A DNA stretch of 64,000 bases from Telmatactis stephensoni. Its lineage: Eukaryota > Cnidaria > Anthozoa > Actiniaria > Isophelliidae. Shown piece after piece: positions 36,601-47,400 of this stretch. Within the stretch, counting starts at the first letter, position 1. Each line of letters begins with the position of its first letter. Below the pieces are notes generated by a model. It was not told the origin of the DNA, did no database searches, and saw only the letters and a list, made by a program, of their open reading frames with translations. Location: positions 229,414 to 293,413 of the forward strand of contig JALIZF010001420.1 in assembly GCA_029948255.1 (NCBI GenBank), given 5' to 3'. The translations under genes were made by a program, and so were the position numbers.

Positions 36601-36907
36601 TAAAACATTGTTGGGTCTTGTTGTGTTCTGTGAAAAATTGTTGTGTTCCACGAAACTTTGTTGTGTTCATTGAAAGATTCGGTTGTGTTCCACGAAACTT
36701 TGTTGTGTTCAGTGAAAGCTTGTTGTGTTCTACGAGACTTTGTTGTGTTCTGTGAAAGATTGTTGTGTTCCATAAAACTTTGTTGTGTTTTCAAAGGAAT
36801 TTTGCATTGTGTTTTGCCCCTGTGGGCCACCGTAAAAGTGTATTAGCTAAAGTATGATAGTCAAATAACAACAAAAGAACACAATCGCCGAATTATTAAA
36901 GAGTGAT

Positions 36908-38855
36908 TGTTACGATTAAAGTAACATAACGAAGGTTCTGGTTCGTGTGCGTTTATTCCCTGTCGTCAACGCGCTCGCGCGCCTCTATGACGTAGTTAAT
37001 TACAATTAGTATCCGTAAACATAAACTTAACAATGCTCACAACACCCTCCCGGGCCGACAATTACAATGACAAGGGTCACAAAAGTATAGAAAATAGCAT
37101 TATAGTTATTATTCATCGTTAAGTTCTTTGATTCTCTGCATAGCTCTTTCAGCAGCAAGCCGCTTGGGACGGTTCTTCTCAGGTTCCTCTTGTGTTGGCT
37201 CAGGGACTTCGGTGTCAGTTGTTTCTTCCTGCACCTCCATGGGATAGAGCTTTTCTATGGGTCTACAGAGTTCCCTTCCGGAGCTTATCCTCACGCTCAC
37301 TGACCTAACCAGCCCATCTTTTCCTGGATGCAGCTTAGTAACAATGCCCATTTTCCAGCAGATACGTGGTGTGTCATCGTGTATAAGTACAACGTCTCCC
37401 TTGGCAACTGCCTTCTGGTGGGCTGTGCCTTGCCTTTGGTAGTGATGCTCTCGCAGTCCCGTCAAATATTCCTTTTGCCATCGAGCCCAAAAGGTCTGCA
37501 TTGTTTTCTCATAATACCTTGCCCTCTTAACGAGTTCCCTTGCAGAAATCCCAAAGGGGACGTAGTCTGGATCGGTTTCTTTCTCGTGATCTGGTAGCGC
37601 TAGGAGTCGATACCCGCATAAAAAGTGCGCTGGAGTAAGAGGAGGAGCGTCGTCGAGTCCCACATAGGGATATGTTAATGGGCGGCTGTTTAAGACTGCT
37701 TCTACCTCGGTCAGTAAGGTGTTCAGCTCAATCATGTTTAGAGAGGCTCTACCGATTGTTTTCTTCAGACATCTTTTCGTCATTCCTACAAGTCTTTCGT
37801 AGAACCCTCCCCACCAGGGGGCTCTCTCTGCTATGAACTTCCATTTGATACCGTTGTTGGTAAAAAACTGTTGCGATTTAGGCAATGTAAGGATTCGAAG
37901 ACTTAGTTCCTTGATGTCTTGTGCTGCGGCTTTGAAAGTTTTAGAATTATCGGAGATGATGGTTTCAGGGACACCTCGTCTGCTAACAAAGCGTCTGAAT
38001 GCCCTGATGTTTAATGTGCACTCACTGATGTTAATTATAGTCTAATTGATAGTTAATTACATTCTCTCTTTGATGACATCATAATTAGAGATTACACAGG
38101 CAACCCATTTACATTATAATATAATATATTTACGACACCCTCCCGGGCGGCCAAAAGTTGCAAGTTGCAAGTTTAGACTGTCTATAGCATTTCTTCAAAA
38201 GTCTTATTAGTCGCTTGCAGGATCCTGCCCACCAAAGGGGGCTCTTGGTCTGCTTCAGGATTGTAACGAGTGTTTGGATGCTGGACACAGTTTCTGTTTG
38301 TTTACAGTTTGCATTATTCCTTTGGTTCTTGCCTGGTCTTCTTGGCTGTGTCTTCCCTTTTCTTATTCTTATGGATCGTGTTTTTCCGTTTAGCCAAACT
38401 TTATTCCCAATGCTATGGTGTTTCTTCCTGTCCTGCTTTAGATCCACCCCTAGCTCTTTCGTTTCACGTTTATGCTCTGGTTTGCCGTTCGACGTTCTAG
38501 CAATGCCATTTTGCTTTGCTTTCATGTTATGACTGTCCAGCGGTACAAAACTTTCAGTGGTTGCTGCAACAGTGCTTTGAATGACATTGCTCTTTGCTAG
38601 TGTGTCAAACGTCAAATACTCTAGATTTGTCGCTAGGCTTAGGAGTGCTGAGAATGGACTTCGGTGCGTTTTGCTGTTTACTTCATTTAGCTGGCTGCGG
38701 TCCTCATTCCTTGAATTGATCAACTTCTGGATTTTGGAAATGCGAATTAAGAGTTGGTCTTGGTCATTAAGAGCCGCTTCAACTTCTCTATCGATTGATT
38801 CTTGATCGTCAAAGGTCATGGCTAACTTTATGTCTAGTGCCGATGTTTCATTCAT
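36908..38855 (-). mobile_element. BEL/Pao LTR retrotransposon remnants (two partial elements)
   Basis: Read on the minus strand. 38855-38130 is an open frame with a charged gag-like N-terminus (MNETSALDIKLAMTF) that ends with a decayed echo of integrase (SPLWWAGSCKRL). An LTR-like segment, TG...CA, lies at 38029-38137. From 38028 to 37109 there is the integrase core end and C-terminus (RRGVPETIISDNSKTF, then ERAPWWGGFYERLVG and a DUF5641-type end with WKMGIV and PIEKLYP). A 137-bp LTR, TG...CA, follows at 36908-37044, next to a purine tract CCCGGGAGGG. Reverse transcriptase and protease are missing. Both units are internally deleted and inactive. Confidence 0.75.
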
Positions 38856-38902
38856 ACAATAAAGTGTGTTTCACGGGTTAATGAAACCACTGTACACTTT
38901 AG

Positions 38903-39046
38903 AGTGATGGCACTTAATCCGTGAAACAAAATCTAATAGTCAATATATCTAATAGTCGAATCAAAACAAAAGAAAACAATAGAAATAGTGTCTACTAATG
39001 TCTGTTAGGCTAATACCTATTTCACGGATTAAGTGCCATCACTCTA
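38903..39046. mobile_element. Short MITE related to the large inverted-repeat element
   Basis: AGAGTGATGGCACTTAATCC at the left is inverted at the right (GGATTAAGTGCCATCACTCT). It shares TAATAGTCAA and ACAAAAGAAAACAA-type subterminal sequence with the MITE at 58775-58864 and with the right arm near 36855. Confidence 0.7.
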
Positions 39047-39069
39047 ACTAAACCACTTTATCAGCTAAT

Positions 39070-39320
39070 TAATTTAGTTTAGTTTAGTTTAGTTTAGTTT
39101 AGTTTAGTTTAGTTTAGTTTAGTTTAGTTTAGTTTAGTTTAGTTTAGTTTAGTTTAGTTTAGTTTAGGTTTAGTTAGTTTAGTGTAGTGTAGTGTAGTGT
39201 AGTGTAGTGTAGTGTAGTATAGTGTAGTGTAGTGTAGTGTAGTGTAGTGTAGTGTAGTGTAGTGTAGTGTAGTGTAGTGTAGTGTAGTGTAGTTTAGTTT
39301 AGTTTAGTTTAGTTTAGCGT
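39070..39320. repeat. Pentanucleotide microsatellite (AGTTT)n and (AGTGT)n
   Basis: About 250 bp. It starts as AGTTT repeats, changes to AGTGT repeats, then returns to AGTTT. It abuts the 3' end of the minus-strand SINE at 39325-39571, so it probably grew from that SINE's (TAAAC)n tail (inference). Confidence 0.9.
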
Positions 39321-39324
39321 ACTT

Positions 39325-39571
39325 TTTTAAAGTTTAATAGTGGTGTGGGTTCTTTAACATTCCTCCATTGCAAGGATATGTGTAGTGGGACATACGCTTT
39401 AACGTCCTTATCCGAGAAGATGTGAAGGTCTAACCGTTTGCAAATGTAGATACAAAGGCAGCACCTTCTCAATTATTTTAAGACCCAGAGTATTGGCCGG
39501 CCGGGGAATCAAATCGAACCCCGACCTGCTGCACTGAAGACTGGCGCTCACCAACTGAGCCAACCGGGCGG
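39325..39571 (-). mobile_element. tRNA-derived SINE, minus strand
   Basis: On the minus strand the head reads GCCCGGTTGGCTCAGTTGG (A box, about 39553-39571), then GGTCGGGGTTCGATT (B box, about 39506-39520), and runs left into a body ending at the pentanucleotide tail. It sits about 190 bp upstream of esterase copy 2. Confidence 0.75.
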
Positions 39572-39759
39572 ATGTGCAGCGTGAGAGGCTTCTTCGGCTC
39601 GAAAAGTTTTCCCTCCAGTTTTCTCTGGTTTTCCAAATATTTATTCTTCCATTTTGAACGCGATCTGGGCTGCCTGTGTTTTTAGTTAGAGTTCAGTCTT
39701 TCTGATTATCATCGAGGAACGCCTGGTAAATCATTGCACTTTGGGTTTGCTTGTCGATC

Positions 39760-42700
39760 ATGAGTCGAATTGTCATAGTATTGGCAATTTTAGCCGTTTG
39801 TTCTGCTGTAATTATTCACCAATTGCACAATCGTTTCTTTGGTATTCCAATTCCTGACGGTTTTAACCCCAATTCAACTGTTGCTTACCGAGCTGTAGGT
39901 TTCGTTATCAGTTTTGGCAAAGATTGGGTAGGTGTTGTTTATTAAACTTTTAATAGCTGTTATAAAACAACTCAAACTTCTTTAATTCTGAGCCTAATCT
40001 TTCAACCTTTTTATACATGATATTTCAACATTTACCTTTCATTTTGAGCAAGCAATTTTTCAAGTATTTTTGTTGAATTATATTAATGATATTTTCTATT
40101 TTAAAGTGTCATTTAGGTTGGCGATGGGGACTTGTGGACAACTATTTCATAAGCCTTCGGAATGCATTAAATTTCTTTTCACGAATTGCCATTGTACACA
40201 CATTTAAAGATCAGCTAGAAATCAATGATACAGAGATATTTGGTACTAGAGTAAGAATATACAGGCCCAGCAACAACACAGAGGGTAATATTGAGAAGAA
40301 CGAGGAAAATAAAGAATTGGAGCTTCTTCCTGCATTGATTTACTATCATGGAGGTGGCTGGACTGTAGGAGGTTTAGGTATGTTACAAAGTCAAATCCTA
40401 GAAGCCTTTAAACAATAGGTAGCCTAAACATAGCATCAGTGGATTAATTGTGATATTATGGTTTCTCAATTAATTTTTGAATTTTCATATGGTATCAGGA
40501 ATGTGCTTCTAGGATATCACTTCAAAGTATATAACATTTGCTAATATATCTTCATGACATTAGTCTGATAGTCAAAGAACACATTGGTGTAGAAATATAG
40601 TCTAGGGTTACCAAATTTTTCGATGTACTGCTCTCACTAAAAAATAATTAAATAAATATCTCCACAAATTTAAGAGTACAGAAACAGTTCTCCTGTATAT
40701 TTTTCTAAAATATATTCTCTTTAAAATTAACTTTTATCCAAGATATTTTGTATGTCAATTATGGATAAATGATTTTTTGAAGTTTAGGCCATGTTGGCTA
40801 AAAGTTACCAACCATGATCTGCAGACATCGACTCACCAACAAAACCTGACTTGTGGGGTAGGGGAGATAAATGTATTTGCTGTATATATATAATATCTCC
40901 CTTACCCCCAGAGTCAGGTTTTCAGTAAGATGAGGATAAAGAATTTGCCAATGACATGTGATTTGTAACACTGTTACTTGTCTTTATCTTATACATACTC
41001 CAGATACAGTGGATACATTCTGTAGGAGAATTGCTGCAACTGCTCAAGTTGTTGTTGTGAGCACAGAGTAAGTTGTACAAATGCTGCAAAATTTTAGTAG
41101 GACTATATAGTAGTATACATTATGATGATATGATGCATGATGATGAAGATGATAATGATGATGATAATTTTCTGCTTGACCAGGCCAGTTATAAACATAT
41201 TATTGGTTGTGTGGTAACAAAAGAAATGTCATTTCCAAATAATGATGTCTTCTTAATATTTTACAGTTACAGGCTATCACCAGAATACCTGTACCCTACT
41301 GCTTTTAATGACTGCTATAATGTTGCCGTTGGTCTTCTAAACACTGGAGTACAGTATGGTGTTGATGTTAAAAGAGTTGTTGTGGCTGGAGACAGTGCTG
41401 GTGGGAATTTAGCTGCTGCTGTTTCTCATTATCTTGCATATGTTGGTGAGAAACATTGTAGAAAACAGTATTTAGCTGGACAGGTTAGTTGCACATAATT
41501 AATTCTTTTTGTAGCAATTCTCTGAATATATAGTGAATAATAATGCAAACACTCACTGGACCAGCACTAGCTGTCCATATTAGAGAGGTGTCTGCTTTAT
41601 AGACTGAGAGCTTCTCACCATAAAGCCTCTCTTACATGATGCAACTTATTCTGCAACATTGCTTGCAACACAGAGATGAACCATGTGTACATCTCTACAA
41701 CAGGTGCACAAAACATTTGCAGGTTTAGTATCAAGTTCTACTTTTCCTCTGCTTGGTCGTTTACTCTCCCATACTGGAACAGTTGAGAGCAGTCAAGAAC
41801 CAGTTGGATTTCTTGCTTTTGATTTTCAGATTTCAGGAAAATAAATAAATGCAAGGACCTGGTGTTGATAAAACTTTCTGGGCATTTTATTATTTCAATG
41901 TATTCAAGAAAGTTCAAATTAGTGTGTTTCAAATGCATTTACAACAATCGATATAATTCTAGACTTTGATTGAAGTTGACCAGTGGAAATACGCACTTGA
42001 TCTACAACACACACAAATCCAGCAGTAATGTCCAATACTTAGCTTCTATAGTTTGTATTGTCATTCTGAAGAATTGCTACCGTATTTTTGAAAATATATA
42101 CGATCGTAATTTCCTCCTGACCAGTACTTTTCCGATTTACGTTTTGTTGATGTTCTTGAAGACCAATAGGATGACAGCTTCAATGAAACTGAATCGCATT
42201 TTATGTACCTATCAATGTCTTGCCCCACCGGGGGGAGCCCGGGCATACAGGGGCTATTGACAAAAAAACTTGTGCCCATGGGAGGGGCTGCTTAGCATTT
42301 ATTGACACAGGGGTCCCCTAGGGTAGGGTTTATTGACAGTTTTGACAGATTTTAATATTGTATTATTGTATTCAATCTTCTATCTGGATTAATGTTAAAT
42401 CATACTAACAGAAATTCAATTCAGGAATTCTGGAATTTCAATTGTCATTTTTTCAGGGTCCCTAAGAGGGGCTTATTGACAATTTTTTTCAAAAAATGTC
42501 AATAGCCCCTGGGTATGCCCGGGCTCCCCCCATTGGGGCAAGACATTGATAGGTGCATTATACCATTTTTGACATCTACAAATCTCTCAATCTGCTTTTC
42601 TAGGATAAACATATTTACAATTCTATATGTTAGCACAAACAGTAAGCCATGCACTCATTGAGCGACTATTTTTGTAATGGATTCTCTTGATAGATCCTGA

Positions 42701-43338
42701 TATACCCAAGCCTCCAGATGTTGGATTTTAACCTCCCATCTCACAAAAACAATGAAGTAGGAGTGGCAACCTCAAGGCGAGGTGTCGCAGAATTTGCATC
42801 AATGTACTTAACAGGAAATCTTGACCTTGTTGATGCAATGCTTGAAGGAAACCACTCAAAACACTTGGAAAACACAACTTTTATGTCATATGTTAGAACA
42901 AGTACAGAATCAAACAATGTACCATCAGAAGAAAGCTTTGACTTTGAAGAGACTAAAAAAAGCATTAAAAAGCCTTTTGTTGATATGAGTGACACAGCTG
43001 CAGAAGCTCTTATCCACTTCAAAGGTTCACCACTCATGGCTTCAAACTTTCGTGGAATTCCAACAACTTTCCTGCTCACGGCAGAGTTTGATCCTTTGAA
43101 AGATGAAGGATTTCTATATGCAAAAAGACTAAGAAATGAAGGAATAGAGGTTGTTCATAAGCATTATTATTCTTTCCATGGATTTGTTACTACAACAACT
43201 GAACCATGGCCTAATAGCCCTTTTGAAACACAAGAGGGAAAGGAAGCGATGCAAGACATAATAGTTGCTGTTAACAGAATGAAAACTGCACGTAGGCAAA
43301 CAGAAGAGGAAGATGATAATGAAGAAAAAGATTATTAA
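39760..43338 (+). CDS. AADAC-like: AADAC/NCEH1-like microsomal esterase, copy 2
   Basis: Tandem paralog of the gene at 13833-30973. Exons 39760-39927, 40107-40377, 41004-41067, 41267-41483 and 42694-43338 have exactly the same lengths and phases and give 454 aa. It has the same signal anchor (IVIVLAILAVCSAVIIH), HGGGW, GDSAGG with Ser211, Asp373 in EFDPLKDEG and His402 in SFHGF. Introns are short (intron 1 about 180 bp). Exon 4 differs from copy 1 at only two bases of 217, while exon 1 and the first third of exon 2 differ strongly. Intron 4 holds a MITE (42205-42556). The C-terminus is acidic and differs slightly from copy 1. A likely polyadenylation hexamer (AATAAA) is near 43848. Substrate is not predictable from sequence. 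Confidence 0.9.
42205..42556. mobile_element. MITE in esterase copy 2 intron 4 (ends ACCTATCAATGTCTTGCCCC)
   Basis: The left end ACCTATCAATGTCTTGCCCC plus GGGGGGAGCCCGGGCATA is mirrored at the right by TATGCCCGGGCTCCCCCC and GGGGCAAGACATTGATAGGT. Several TTATTGACA motifs inside are also in inverted pairs. Confidence 0.8.
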
Positions 43339-44478
43339 AAAGTTATCCAAAAATTTTTATCATATGTATTTTACACCACTCCCTTCCAAGGTAGAATCTT
43401 TTTAACTTTCCATGGGAAGCCAGTTAGGCAACAATGCACCCTGTCTCCAGTGGCGTTCTCTTTTTTATGTTTGAATTTTGAGACTCATAGCAGATTGCTG
43501 TTTTCCATTCAACATCCAAGGAGAAAAAGTCCAGAAAAGCTCTGGGACCAGGTTAACAGCCATGTTATACAAACAGAAAACCTAGAAACAGATAAATATT
43601 CACACAATTTATTTCACATAGAGTGGATAGTGTCATCTTTTTTGCTGGACAATGGAAATCCACTCTTTTGGTATTGAAGGCACTATGTGTTAACAGTTGG
43701 ACCAAGAGTATGTAGCACCACCTAGTGGATAAATCTTTATCTAGTTGATAAACTGTCCTTGTTGTCAATGAAATTTATCCATTTGATAATAAATTATTTA
43801 ACCAAGAGCACCATCTGCTTGTCATTCTGATGGAGTTGATTTAAGAAATAAAAAAGTTTTTACTTTTATCAAATAACAAGTGCACAAATTTACGAAAAAT
43901 TCGAAAAAAGTGACCTGAGCGTGTTTGATACTCTTATCAACGTTTTTGGCCAATCAGAGCACGTGTATTATTTCAATTATTTTATAATTTATATTAAAAA
44001 AATGCTATTTACTTAATTCCATTTTTCTGTGAGTCTGTACACTAATAGATCCACAGATGACATCAAAATGCAGTGATTTCAAGCCACCTTATTTTCACAT
44101 CTTTTGTGAATCTGTTCGGGTACACGCACATGGAAAAATAGAATCTCTTTTATATGACATCCAACAATTTCAACCAACTAGAGCACCCATAACATTCAGT
44201 GACGTCATCTGTGTGTGTACTGTAATCACACACACGGTTCTCGACCAATCAGATTGCGTGTAATATATCAATTAAATCTCAAGTCGGTGCAAATTGTAGT
44301 GTAAAACATGGTCAACTATGAGCAAGCGTGATCCTGTGATAGACTAGCTAGTAAGCAGAATGGTAAAACGACACTGTTCATAGGTTTTTATTGTTTTCAT
44401 ATATACAAAAAGTAAATGTATTAGGTGATATATTTTTAGAACAAAATCTTAACGTTCCATAACCGAATTGTTTAATTA
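43339..44478. other. Intergenic region between esterase copy 2 and UPF3 (convergent ends)
   Basis: The two genes end facing each other. I see only AT-rich sequence and short chance frames. Two TGACATC/TGACGTCA-like sites near 44055 and 44200 (AGTGACGTCATC) resemble CRE sites but have no promoter context. Confidence 0.5.
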
Positions 44479-47400
44479 TTAGACATTGTCAGCAGTCTCT
44501 GGTTTACTACTCCCACTTGCTTGACTGTCATTTCTTTGCTCTTTAGCAGAATCACGTTCTTTATCACGACGATCACGATTTCTATTTCTCGCACGATCAC
44601 GTTCTCGGTCACGCTCCCTCTCACGATGCCGTTCCCTTTCTTTATCGCGCTCTCTGTCACGGTCCCTTTCGCGATCTCTTTCACGATCTTTATCCCGCCC
44701 TTTGTCACGGTCTCTGTCACGTCTATCACCGCGCCGGTCACGATCTCTTTCGCGATTTCTTTCACGATTTTTGTCGCGAGGGTCGCGGTCCTTGGTCTCT
44801 CGTTTTTCTTTTTCACGACTGGCGTCGCTTTCTTGGGTTTTCACTGGGCTCGACTTGGCTTCTGATTTACCTTTGGAGGGGAAAATATTGTCATCATTAC
44901 CACAACCACCGCCACCACTACCATCATCATCATCATCATCATCAGGTCTCATCATAATCATCAACTATTTCAGAGTCAATGTATTTAGCTATTATACCGG
45001 TAGGCTAACTGGGGGCACTAGAAAATAAATATCATCACCATCATTATCATCACCTACCAAAATGGTCGGCACTATCTGGTCGCGTAGTTCGTGACCGAGG
45101 CTGATAGATGGCTCTATCTGGTCGATCCTGGAAACAGAGTAACAATACAAGATGATTATCCCAAGAATGAATACGAATAGCTTGAATAGGAGACTTAGGC
45201 CTAGGGCAAACGTCGAATCTAAGTCGCGTCGAATACATTTAAAATAGGTGCGACAAAGAGTCGACTTCATTCCAGCGTGGTAGCAAACGTCGCACCTGTG
45301 CCGAACCGCTGTCGCATTATCCGACTTGGCAAGTCGAACCCATGCTAGAGTCGAATCAATTAATTTGAGTCGAATTTAATTGCAGCAAACGTCGCACCAT
45401 TCATGCGCCTATTTCAAAATAAATAGGTTCGACGAATTAAATTCGACTAAGATTCGACGTTTGCCCTGGGCCTTAGTTGATCATTCTAGCCTGTGTGGCT
45501 GGCGCTGAGGGGAGGAGGGAAGACGAAAGGCAGGGGGAGGATCTACCTTCTTTCTCTCCATCCCCCTCCCCTCCCCCGAGTCGCCCACGCAGGCAGTTCC
45601 AAAAAAGACTAACCTTGTTCTTAACTCGATCTCTTTCAATTTCCCTTTTTCTCGTTGCTTCCTTATCTCTCTCCTGCTCCCTTTTCTCCGTTGCCCCATG
45701 TTCAGCGATTTGGTCTTTTTCGGCATCCGGCTTTTTGGCGCTTTCTTCTTTTTCTTTCTCTCTGCCTTTTGCCAAGCTCTGATTGTTTCTGTTGCCACTT
45801 GATCTGCTTTCATTCGGCGGGTTATCGCGTCGTCGGTCGTCCGTATACCTATCGTTGTACCTTCGGCCTCTGTCTTCACGTCCCTTTGAAGTATCAGCGC
45901 CGTCACGCCTATCACTTTCTGGTCGATCGCGACGGTTGCCATGACGACGGTCGTCAGCGCGGCTGTTTGGTCGACCTGATTCGGGACGGTCCTACAAATA
46001 GGGGACGGGTAGGTGAATCATTTGCGTAAAGCTTATTTGATTTCTGTTCCTTTATACCTTTCCTTCTCGTTCCTTTTGATTCCTTTGAGGTCTTGTGTCT
46101 TTTTCAGGAGGAGAATCCTTTAAGAACAACGTCAAATAATGTGGGTTAGGAGAAGAAAGAGAGTAAAGGAGGAACAAAGAAAGAAAAAATATAGCGAGCA
46201 AGGAAAGAAAGAGACTAAAACTGAAAAAGAATTTGGTACCTTGCCTTGCGCGCACATAACAGATAAAGTCACGTTCCATCAAAATGAAATTGAAATTTTG
46301 GGCAGTTTAGTCCCTTTGGTCTCCGTAGCCTCTCCCCTTTTCCCCTGCCCTTCCCCTTCTCCTCCCCCTCCCTCCCCTGGAGAGCCTGTAGGCAGGCTAT
46401 GGTCTCCGTGAAGGTTTGAATTCACTTTCAAAAATAACTTTATGAAAGACTTAAACCGACCTTTTTGTCCCTACTTGATTTCCTTTCATCTTCTTTTCGG
46501 TTTTGATCCCGACGACCTGTATCTCGATTGTCAACCTTTTTCCTGTGTAACATATTGATCAGTGAAGAAGTCTTACAAACCTTGAAAACATTGTTTGTAT
46601 AGAAGAAATGTACTTTGAAATAAATTTGAGGGATCAGTATCATAACGACAGAGTACAAATGACTTAATAATTATGCTACTATAACCTATCCAAACCTACG
46701 TTGAGCTCTTGTTTTTATCATCTCTTGGTGGGGGTGCTTTAGAATCCTTTGATGGAGGATTTTTCTTCAAATTCTGTAAGTCAAAACAAAAGAAACGTTG
46801 GAAATACTGGACAGACATTCCTACTGTAGTATCTCCAGTCCTTCCTGCTTCTTATGAGGGAGACAGCTCAGGAAACAGCTTTAATTTGTGTTGTTTTTAA
46901 GGGGAGAGGTCCACGCCCCCTCCTGGGACAACTTTGGAACCTTTCGTTCTCGATACTTTTCTTATCCTCTTGGTCCATGATGATTTTAGTTTAATCTATA
47001 ATCCTGTACCCAGTAGGGCACTGCCTCCAACAAAGAGAGATACCAAAAAAGAATAAACATATATGAAAGAAAGAACACAAGAATATAGAAAAGAAGGAAG
47101 GGAGGAAGGAAAGGAGGAATGAAAAAAAGTACAATCGACTACAATTCTAGTTTAATGTCAAACCAGTACCTTAGGTGTCTCCTCCTTTTCTTGTCTTTTT
47201 TTCTACAAAAAAGTTTGATAAACACATGAAAATCATTCATCCTACAGTCTGCAACATCACTTCAATGCCTTTTTCCCATTTCCTTGTCAGTCTTTCCTAT
47301 TCAGTCATTCCTTCCTTGCTTTATTTATCAACAAACTGTTCATCCACTCTTTCCATTTTTTTTTCATTTTATTGTGCCTAAGAGTCAAACTCTGACCATC

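Larger units (their letters stand above)
31880..38891. mobile_element. Large (~7 kb) inverted-repeat element between the two esterase genes, right arm split by BEL/Pao remnants
   Basis: The left end AAGTGGTTTCATTAACCCGTG...TTTATTGTATCACTCTTTAAT, then CGGCGATTGTGTTGTT and TTTACGGTGGCCCACAGGGG, is found inverted on the right: 36615-36907 carries the inner part and 38856-38891 the outer end. The break falls inside ...GAGTGAT|ACAATAAAG..., so the BEL/Pao sequences at 36908-38855 inserted into the right arm. Both arms carry ~40-bp repeats of ACACAACAAAGTTTCGTGGA type (32340-32500; 36610-36790). The left arm is interrupted at about 32075-32340 by another repeat. The core (about 32500-36600) has no credible gene, so the element looks non-autonomous. 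Confidence 0.65.

Noticed and set aside
44472..45028. Overlapping plus- and minus-strand frames of 108-114 aa across the UPF3 last exon
   Set aside because: Shadows of the arginine-rich RD/RE tail; only the minus frame ending at 44479 joins the UPF3 exons in phase.
46889..46985. Possible extra UPF3 exon (DQEDKKSIENER)
   Set aside because: No good acceptor precedes it, and the exons at 47170 and 46773 already join in phase without it.
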